A stretch of 64,000 nt of DNA from Pleurodeles waltl (Eukaryota; Chordata; Amphibia; Caudata; Salamandridae): assembly GCF_031143425.1 (NCBI RefSeq), contig NC_090447.1, positions 850,583,760-850,647,759 on the forward strand, given 5' to 3'. The stretch's first letter is position 1. The number at the start of each line of letters is the position of its first letter. The translations under genes and the position numbers were made by a program. Shown here piece after piece: positions 55,118 through 64,000 of this stretch. The notes beneath the pieces are model-generated. The model was not told the origin of the DNA. It saw only the letters and a list, made by a program, of their open reading frames with translations, and ran no database searches.

Positions 55118-57355
55118 AGGCCTAGGACAATATGAAGGGGTAGTAAGGGTGAAAAGTGCCGCACATCCAGGGAGTAAATACAGTGTAAGTTGCTGATGTA
55201 AGCACAGTTCAATATTGGTGCCAGTGGTCAGGTGCCTTACTACCCAGTAGGGAACAGGCATTGCGAGTATTTTGTGTATAGTACGGCACTCTCCCACTAT
55301 TTTTGTACCTTGTTACATGGCCTTGTTGATTCACTCCTATGGCCTTTACTGGGATGTATGGGGTCAACGTGAAACTGGATATTCCCTGGTTGTCTTTTAT
55401 TTTGTTCCTTCTTTTGCTGCTTGATGTTTTTAATTGAGCCATATTGTATACATTGATCATACTTTGTGCTGACTTTTAGCTTCATTTGAAGTATGTTCTA
55501 TGAACTTGTATATACTTTCATTTTTTTGACATGTTACTCTCTATCAATATCGTCTCCTTTACGCACATCTGTGTCTATCCCCATTTTTCACACTTCTAAC
55601 TGTCCTTTGACCACCTTGTCACTATCGGGGTTGCACACATACTGTTGGATATTCAGGTCTGCACAGGTGTCATCAGATAACCGTTATTTCTGGCATTCAT
55701 TACTCTGTTGTACCACTTGGGCTCTTGACCCATTATCATGACTCTCTCACCCTCGTCTTACTCGTTGCATTATATACTTTCTCTCTCATCACTCCAATAT
55801 GGCGGCTGTATTTGCCCATTGATACCAGCAGCATACAATGCGTTACAGCGTTCAGTCTGCTTTCAGTTTCTACTATTACCCGATAGACATGCCTATTTTA
55901 GCCACGTTCGTTTAACTTTCACCTTCGCTTCTGGTCTGACCGGACAACGTTTTCCGGCTCCGCGATTGGACGCGGTAAGATTTTTCTTCTTCGTCCATTG
56001 TTTCGATGCTACGTTTAGCACCCGTCGCCTTAAAATACATTGCTACTTTGCTACAGACTCAGATGTTCTTAGACAGGCGTTTTGACGCTCACTATGCCCG
56101 GCACCCATCACTTAATATTGCGATGTTATGTGCTACTAATTTAGTTTTTTACAGACAGGCGGCTTAGGTCGCATTTCTTGATTAAGGCACTGATGTTATC
56201 TCCGCTTTCCAAACCATGAGTTTCTTTCCCATTTGATTTGACAGCAAACCATTAGCAGCGGTTACGTACCTCTTACCATTATTTACCTGTTTTTGCCTGG
56301 AGCGTGTATCACCTTTTTTGGGGGTCGTCTCTGTAATGGACCATTACTCTTCTGCACAAGGCTCGTTGGTTTCAAACAATTTCAATGAAATTTTAAGTGA
56401 ATATATATGTTTGAAACATATACATTCCTTTTTTTTCCTCGTTTTCTCTTTCACCTATATGCAGGTTGTATTGCTTGGAGGCTTATCAGGGCCCCTTCAG
56501 TCTTCGCAGTTACTCCTGCAAATTTATGTACCTTGCGGTTGAAGAGTCACTACCACTTACAGACCTTACCAGGTATTGTGGTATCTAGGTTAACATCCTT
56601 CTAATATTTGGTCTCTCAGATGTAATCTGCTGGGTGGCCTTTCACTGCCAACTTTCCCTATAAACCTAGACAATTAATTATTTTTTAATTTTCTCAGATC
56701 TATATCTACCAGCCTAATCTACAGGCAATCCAACAATTTTTAGCTGGCCGGATGGTCTAGGTATTTTTATTTTTATTCTTGAACTCCCCCCTTTGTCTTT
56801 CACCAACTCTCACTTTTCATGAGCATGCTTTAGCACCCATTTGGGCTCATTTTACGTTCTGGGAGCACGTTCCGTGCTTGTCAGCTTTAGGAACATGACT
56901 TGTCTTGGATGATCTTAGTTTGTTTGCATTTGGGGTGTACTTTTACCTACACAACACTTTACAGTCCTTCTTGTCTGCTCACAATGCCATGCCCACTCTC
57001 TTGCTCCTTTCGCACTTGGTTTACACAGTGCTTGCTACCTTCGTTTCCAAATGTTTACCGCTTTACTTCAACTGTATCCTGTTAAATATGGGTATCGCTA
57101 CATACAAGTGTTCTATACCATTGTTTTGCAGCCTTGATGAAGTCACCTGAATGATGAAACACGTGTTGGCTGTATGTGGAAGAACTCGATATCTGCTTTA
57201 AGGCTAACTGTGCCTCCAATTAAAGACACTTTCTCCTACGGACTTGGAATACTCACATTTTCTTTCTCCAACTTCTACATTCTACCAGGGATACTATCCG
57301 TGCATTTTTGATTGGACTATTAATCTGTGTGCTGTGGTCATATTGGGTATATTGT
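55118..57355. mobile_element. 2.24-kb insertion with 12-bp target duplication
   Basis: Absent from copy 1 (site near 2,390). TTTTTTAAAGTA occurs on both sides (55,106-55,117 and 57,356-57,367). A duplication this long is typical of target-primed retrotransposition. The longest open stretches (for example 56,905-57,150) show no recognisable domain. Near the right end is TTGATGAAGTCACCTGAATG followed by ATGAAACACGTGTT, resembling the CTGATGA...GAAAC core used by hammerhead-like motifs in Penelope-type elements. I regard the class as unresolved. It is a non-autonomous or decayed retroelement. Confidence 0.55.
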
Positions 57356-57790
57356 TTTTTTAAAGTATTTATTATTCAACAAATAATAATTATAAATTAA
57401 ATAAATATATTTTAATTAACTAATTATGGTTATTTAATACATGTTTAATTTAATGGGTTATTGTGCATTTTATTTTTTAGCTCTTGGCTTATACTAAATA
57501 TTTTACACTAATTCACAATAATATTTTACATTAAAATATTAGTAATAATTTTTTGAAGAGTAATACGTTTTATTATTTTTCCCTAAACTTTGCCTTGGGA
57601 AGAGTTCTGCCATAGAGGTGGAGATCTCCACCAATATGTGACTCAAAGATCTCTCCACTCCCTAAACTGAGTAGGCGGAGCCATGTCAGTCTACACTTAA
57701 TGTAAATCTACACTCTGAAATGATGAATAGCAAAAAGATAGTGGAGACTTACCTAGATTTAGTAGTAAATACATCCATGAGTAAATCTAC

Positions 57791-59405
57791 ATCCGTATGA
57801 TTTACCTTTGTGAATCAGGCCCAGTATGTGCATTCTTTATGTGCTCAATAAATGTACTTCTTAACAAGTGTTTCATGTAGCATTATTCAGTCCATTCAAA
57901 CATATTCTGTTAAAACAAGAGCATACATAATCTCGAGCTTCTTTCTGGCACTTTGCAACTCCACATGCCAGCATTTAGGCCGGGATATCCCATACAGAAA
58001 ACACTTCTCCTTGATGTATCTAACTCAGAAGTCAAAGGCTTAAACAAGAAGATACAGCTCAGCATTTGCTCAACTTCAGCACCTGATGTTCCCATTCTGC
58101 AGGTGATCTCTGCCACTTTTATGCAGTACAGCCCCATCCACAGATAGATTCAGGTGCTATGATTCACAAAATAATGGGCAGGGTTGATCAGGAATTTTTA
58201 GTCAAACTCTGTAGCACCCACACTGTGCACAGAGCCTCAGACACTGTATATGAAGTGGAGTAAAGAATAATATTTGCTGGATGGAAAGCTTGTATTAGTC
58301 TTAAGTACTTTTAATACCTCTAGCTGCATTCCGGTATATCATTTTTCACTGTGCCTGTACAGGCACAGATCAACTGTATGCAGAGCAATCTCATCACACC
58401 TTAAAACAGGACAGTTAATGTCAAACGGATAACAGTTTCTACGCTCTATGGAGGGGAACAGGAGCATCAGAGGTGCATTTTGGCATCCTGGGCCTCATTG
58501 ACATGGTGCACAAACCAGCAGGTACTAACCAGAGGCAAAACAGTCCTGGTGTCACCTCAAAATGAATACCTCAAGCCAAACTGCTTGATACACCAGTCGT
58601 CAAATAGAGCGCAAGTAACCTCAGATGCTTTTTGACCAAATGGGCCTCATGGCCAAGATACTGCTTAAAAATTCTCAAAAACATTGAGCATAGAACCCAC
58701 GTCTGTGGATACTCATGCAACTTAAAGTCCACCCTCCCCGGAAAACAACAAAAAGTTATAGATGGAATGCTTAAATAAATTTTAACTAACAGTACATACC
58801 TGAGGACCATTTCATTCCACTGCTTTTTGCATCAGGTGTCTTTACAGACATTACAGATGGTAAACGTGTCTTGCAACCAAAACTGATAATTTACGTCACT
58901 TCTAAACAAGGACACAAGAAACCTAAGATGCAGTGTGGTCTAATCAGAGACGGACAGGTTGAATCCCTATGGCTGAAGGTTGAAGACCCATGTCTTGGCA
59001 TACCTGTGACACAAATGAGAACATAGAGGGAAACAGAAATTGAAGGATGGAATGATTGTATGAATCTTAACCAATTTTATCATAAACCAGGCAATCAGGC
59101 CGGAATGTTCCTGTTGGGAGATGTGCAAGACTAATTTTCACATGTTTCATCCCTGTCTGCAATGTCACAGACAAGATAAAAACAATAGAATGAAATATGC
59201 TTAGTATAACTGCAAGTTGTTCAAAATGATTTCAGTATTTCTATCTATCACATTTATAATGTTTAAGGTAAAGTGCAATTGATGGTCCAGAAGAACTAGT
59301 ATAGCCTGGGAGTATCAGTCCTGTGTTGCATCCCCATATCTCTAAGCTGGTTTTCATCACAGTATATGCCTGGAGAGAATTTGATAAATATTCCCAATCT
59401 TGGGC
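57791..59405. other. Unassigned sequence, no gene seen
   Basis: Not matched elsewhere in the window. It begins after TTTACTAC-type backbone and includes GTGAATCAGGCCCAG near 57,813. No conserved domain is visible in any open stretch. Confidence 0.5.
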
Positions 59406-60012
59406 TTATTGTATGTTGGCGGTAACCCTACTTCATTGCCACATCATCACTACCAACACCAGAAAGACCATCATGCACACCCTACTCATCGGCCGCCTCG
59501 ACTACGGCAATGCTCTCTATGCTGGAATGTCCTCCCGGTAACTCAAAAGACTCCAGTATCTACAGAGCACTGCAGCCAGACACATCCTCGACCACCCCAA
59601 GTAATTCAGCATCACCCCACACCTCAGCAACCTCCACTGGCTCCCTGTCCAGAAGAGATGCCAACTCAAAATCCTTACACTTGCATACAAGGCTCTCCAC
59701 AACCTAGGGCCATCCTGTATCAACCATCGACTGAGCTTCTACATCACAGCAAGACAACTACGCTCCACTGTGCTAAACCTCGTACACCACCTGCATCCAT
59801 CACAGCCACAGTGGGGGGCATTCCTTCTCCTACATAGCAGCCAAGTCCTGGAACAACCTGCCCCTCCACCTCCAAACAGCTTCCTCCCTGGTGCACTTCA
59901 GAAAGAGACTCAAGATGTGGCTTTTCGACAGAGACACAGCACCCTCAGCACCCACATACCGTTAGGGGTGATAGTGCTGCACTATACAAATGCCATGATT
60001 GATTGATTGATG
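59406..60012 (+). pseudogene. 3' end of an L2-like LINE (RT C-terminus)
   Basis: 5'-truncated copy. The conserved tail of L2/CR1-type ORF2 is readable in broken frames: GRLDYGNALYAGM, LKRLQYLQSTAARHIL, LHWLPVQKRCQLKILTLAYK and LGPSCINHRLSFY, then a GAFLLLHSSQVLEQPAPP-type block. The 3' terminus is the short tandem GATTGATTGATTGAT, as expected for L2 elements. Stops and frame changes are present. Confidence 0.8.
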
Positions 60013-60186
60013 CTTACTGCTAACATAATGTGTGCCTGTCAAATTTTGATATGGGCGAACCCATTTTGTTTAATTACAGTGGAGACTACTCTGACTCTGC
60101 TGTGATTAAACCTCTCTGATGGCCCAATAGAGTAGGGCTTGTTGGAGGCAGACCTCTAATTCTGCTGATGTAATTTAGATGGACGG

Positions 60187-61966
60187 TATAAGAAATTGGG
60201 TTGTTGGTTGACTGGGATATGAACCCTGGTCAAGCAGCAACGACAATTATTGCCAGGATAAGACAGAAGCAAACCCCAAATTAACCTGTTCTCAACCCCT
60301 GGTAGCTTGACCCAGAGCAGTCAGGATTAACTTAGAGGCAATGTGTAAAGTATTTGTGCAATTCTTCAAACAGTAACATAGTGAAAACACACCACAAAAG
60401 GAACACACAATACAATTATACCAATAAAATCTGTTGAATGAAACAAGCCCAAAGAGACAAAAATCCAATTAGTAGAACCAGAGATATTGAATTTTAAGTT
60501 TAACTAAGTAAAGTTAGTGGCAAGAAGCACTATTAGGGATATTTGGTCATGCAACACCGGGACAAAGCCACAAGTTCAGGCCAACTGCAATGGAATGCAA
60601 GCCGGCTACAGGGACCGAGTTCGGCCAGATAAACAAAGTACGTTCAATCCTGATTGTGGAGTGCTGCATGGATCTGCATCAAAGATGCATCATGCAGCTG
60701 AAGCAATGCATGGGGTCCGAGATGCAGTGAGACTGTAGTGCCATATCCCCTTCCATCAACATCAAGGAACCTGTCGATGGGGCTTGCAAAGGTAAGGCCA
60801 GTGTCAGGGATGTGTGGCGCAGTCGAGGTGCTGCATCAGTTCTGATGAGCGGTGAAGCTGTAATGCAGAGCTTTTTCATCATCATTGAGGATGCAGTTGA
60901 AGTGGGATGCGACACACTGCTCCGGAAAAGCGTTGCACAGTGGCAGTTCTGAGGCGATACGTCAAATCCAAGAAATGGGATGTGGGAATGATGCGAGTCT
61001 TTTGTGATGGGTCCAATCAATGCAGCAGAGGCAATGCCTTGGTTGTGCTTGAGGATGCATTGCTCAGCAGAGAGGATGCATTGGTTCTGCAAGCAAGCAC
61101 CCTAGGGTCCAGGACTGGGTGGCAGCACTTGGCAGGGTAGACTCATAGATGGCAGAGTCCAGGTGCAGAAGCATGGTTGTTGGAAGTCTTTTATTTCTCT
61201 GATACTTTAGTTCAGGAAGCTAGCCACCTAGCTCCTGGAGTCACTCTGCGTTCTGGGTTCAAGAGATGCAGGACCTGTACTTCTCACCCAGGTAAGAGGG
61301 CAGCAGGCAGCAGGTCAGTGCAGCAAGCAGGAGTCAAACAGAGTGCAGTCCAGCAGAGTGGCAGTCCTTCAGCAGCACAGCAGTCCTTCTTCCTGGCAGA
61401 GTATGCAAAGGTCCAGAATTTCACTGAAGTGGTGGTGTCTGAGGTCCAGCGCTCATACCCAGTGGTGCCTTCGTAGTGGGGGAGACTTTAAAGACATGCC
61501 TTTGAAGTGCACAGATGTTCTGCCCTCCCTGGCTCCAGACTAATTACAGGGGGGTATGTAACCCTTTGTATGGGGACAGGACACTGCCTAATCAGGTGTA
61601 AGTGAGACTATGTCCAGTTCTTCACGCCCATCCTGCCCAGGACGGCCCATCAAGTAACGCCTGAGCTCCCATTTTATGTAGCTGTCTAGGAGGAACACAG
61701 AAAGCTCAAAAGTTCAATTGCCAGCTACACACATGACCAGAAATAGGCTGCATGCACCAAATGGGTAAGGCAAGAAAATGCCAACATACTAAAAGTGGCA
61801 TTTTCTGACTTATAATTTAAAATCCTACTTAATTCCAGAGCCACCAAACTTGGAGAAATGATCTGTTCCCGTTTGGAAATTACACTTATAAAATGTAATA
61901 CGGCAGCTCCAATGTTATGTTTAAATACATTACACCCTGCCCTCTGGACTGTCCAGGACCTTCCCT
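60187..61966 (-). mobile_element. Antisense long LTR, copy 3
   Basis: Counterpart of 14,779-16,567, starting GTATAAGAAATTGGG. It is interrupted at the same base as in copy 2 by the ERV LTR (CCTTCCCT then TGTCG) and continues at 62,956-63,270. Confidence 0.65.
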
Positions 61967-62955
61967 TGTCGCATAGGCTCTCATTATTCTAATAAGACTA
62001 CTAGATGTGAGCGGCAGAATCACCTGCGGTGTGGTAGGCTGAGTCTAACCCACTGCAGGTGACACCTGTCGGCCTAATCTGGGTTTTCTCTGGCTAACTA
62101 GCAGTGCCTCATCTCTACCCAAGAGCAGGGGTGATTGGGCAGCCAAGCGCATGACACAAGTGACTCCTCAAGGAAATCGTGGTCACTCAGATGGCATCCG
62201 TTTATCATTAGTCTCACATGTAGAAGGACAAACAGAGGCAGTCTATGTTTCAATGAGGTTTTAATGAAGCAACTGCATCTTGAATAATAAAGCATATACG
62301 GCAATCACCAGGACGATAAAGCATGACAGGATTAAAATTGTGACAAGGAGAGTAAAGCATAAAAATAACGCTACCTATTGTCACTATAGTCAATAGACTA
62401 ATTCCTACGTAGGCTATATTAGAGCATAGCATGTTAAGCTCTAGTTCTGCCCTTTCAGGTTCCCCTGGAAATACATCATCTCTCATACCTGAGCAAGAGG
62501 CCTGAAGTCTGCATAAGATGCTGTAGCAAAGCATTCAGCAATCAGCAATCAGCAATCAGCAATCAGCAAACAGCATACAGTTGTGGTCATCTGGCTGGAA
62601 TCTCTCTCTAACGTGTATGGGACAGGAAAGTGTTTTTTAATAAAACAGCTGATGTTCTAAGAAAATGTCCCTACATAAGGATGTGTATGTTTCTATGAAT
62701 CTGAGAGAAAAAGCATTCCACCGTTTACCGGCAACCTATCTTACTGCAGCCTTGAGAGAAGCACAGAGTGAACGAAATGTCTTGTTTAAGAACGCAATGC
62801 TAGCCTAGGCAAAGAACAGCTAGATTGAGAGAAATAAAACAAGACCGCAAATGTGGTTATTGTTAAAATAAAAGCTGAATAAAATATATCTAGGGTAAAG
62901 TGCACATCGGCACGCCTAGTGTGCTAAAATTACGTGCATAGAGCTATAGCTAAAA
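61967..62955 (-). mobile_element. Solo LTR of the foamy-like ERV
   Basis: Same LTR and same flanking sequence on both sides as the provirus at 16,568-27,255, but no internal region. It contains an expanded AATCAGC heptamer run (about 62,537-62,572), absent from the other LTRs. Confidence 0.8.
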
Positions 62956-64000
62956 TGGCTACACAACACCCTAATGGGGACTTTTATGTATTAAAAAGGA
63001 AGGTTTGGGCCTGGTAAAAAGTTTATTTGGCCAGGTCGAAATGGTACTTTAAACTGCACACACAGCCGCTGCAATGGCAGGCCTGAGACATGTTAAATGG
63101 GCTACTTAAGTGGGTGGCACAATCAGTGCTGCAGGCGCACTAGTAGCATTTAATTGACAGACCCTTTGTACACATAATACCACATTACTAGGGACTTATA
63201 AGTAAATTTAAAATGACAATTGGGTATAAGCCAAAGCTACCATGTTTGGAGTGGTGAGCAGAAGCCCTTTAGCACTGGTTAGCAGTCCTAATGCCAGCAA
63301 AAAATAATTCAGCTATAAAATAGGAGGAGGAAGGCACAAAAGTGTGAGGATGGCCCTGCAGGAAAGGCCAAGTCCTACAGGCAGAATTAGAGGTCAGTTT
63401 TCACTCCCCATCACCGCCACGAAAACCCTGGCTGTAAAGGGCAGGGAAAATTGCTAAATTCGCCCCTCGCCGAGAGAGAGAACTCACATGGTGGGGGAGC
63501 ATTTCCTTATTTTTTCAAAAAGAAAATCCTGCTTCAGCATTTTCTTTTGGAAAATCAAAATGAATACTCTTTGGTGCAGGGCTCCATCATGTTGTCAGAT
63601 CCCTGCACCAAACTGCAAAAAGCTTTGGCAGGAACCACCTTGATGGCAGTTCCTGACAAAGCTTTGCGAAAAGACCGCCTGCTTGACCGTCACTCTGGTG
63701 GAGAAACACCTGTCCCTTTATCTGCTAATTTTGGCTAAGTATTGCCCCTGACAAAGATATCCACAAAACATTGAGAAAATGTGTTTGTCTTCATTAGCTA
63801 CTTTACGGTGCTTCGGCATCCACATAGTTTTTATTGTGATTACCATTGTTAATGCACAGTTAATGCATAAACAGCACTTAATAACTGTATTGTTCAGTCA
63901 ATGCTATACCTTTATAACAGGCGTTAATTGCCCCACATAGTGATTCAAGCCTGTGTGGAGACCCCTTTATTAAAGGTGCACTTGCCAAGCGCGATGGCTG
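62956..64000. repeat. LTR remainder and backbone repeat to window end
   Basis: 62,956-63,270 is the right part of the antisense LTR. From 63,275 the sequence follows 2,810-3,530 of copy 1 and is cut by the window edge. No gene. Confidence 0.65.

Larger units (their letters stand above)
53516..64000. repeat. Backbone segment, copy 3 (continues past window)
   Basis: Starts at the equivalent of position ~800 (GATAATTTC...TGTCTATCCCCTAAAT). It is colinear with copy 1 to about 57,750, then interrupted to 63,270, and resumes the 2,796-type segment to the window end. Confidence 0.7.

Noticed and set aside
1..64000. tRNA, rRNA or other structural RNA genes
   Set aside because: No cloverleaf-like sequence with A and B boxes, or rRNA core, was recognised by eye. 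A dedicated scan was not possible.

Overview
This window looks like transposon-dense, gene-poor DNA from a very large vertebrate genome, most likely a newt or other salamander. That is inferred from the element mix: long LTRs, a DIRS-type tyrosine-recombinase retroelement, a foamy-virus-like endogenous retrovirus, GC-rich Harbinger MITEs and a large autonomous Harbinger. I found no tRNA, rRNA or CRISPR and no complete host gene. The only possible host coding sequence is a 120-bp exon-like block present three times.

Layout. The backbone appears to be roughly three copies of an ancestral block of about 12-13 kb: copy 1 at 1-12,596, copy 2 at about 13,230-53,515, and copy 3 at about 53,516 to the window end. 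Copies 2 and 3 have been enlarged by later insertions. Inside copy 1, a 2,779-bp segment carrying the exon-like block and a DIRS fragment is tandemly repeated (4,472-7,250 and 7,251-10,030). Copy 2 has one more divergent version (48,740-51,470). An LTR of the TGTTAG...ACA type lies at 9,643-12,591, with a CCTGC target duplication and a nested 920-bp MITE.

16.6-27.3 kb holds a decayed foamy-like provirus on the minus strand: LTR, PBS, gag, PR-RT-RNase H-IN, env, a post-env ORF, LTR. It sits in an older antisense LTR. The paralogous site in copy 3 (61,967-62,955) has only a solo LTR.

28.4-48.0 kb is another long LTR, broken by two Harbinger MITEs made of chained hairpins (30,201-30,818 and 47,324-47,877) and by the main find: a 16,048-bp Harbinger element (30,952-46,999, TAA target duplications). 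Its first and last 7.2 kb are inverted copies of each other around a 1.6-kb centre. Each arm carries a HARBI1-type transposase gene and genes for two different Myb/SANT-like proteins. The right transposase is intact, and its first exon lies in the unique centre. The left copy of Myb/SANT protein 1 is intact. The other gene copies carry different lesions, so the two arms partly complement each other.

The right part of the window (48-64 kb) is the remaining backbone with nested insertions: an LTR with a 54-bp array (51,950-53,022), a 2.24-kb insertion with a 12-bp target duplication (55,118-57,355), and an L2-like LINE tail (59,406-60,012). All comparisons were made by eye, so percentages and some boundaries are approximate.
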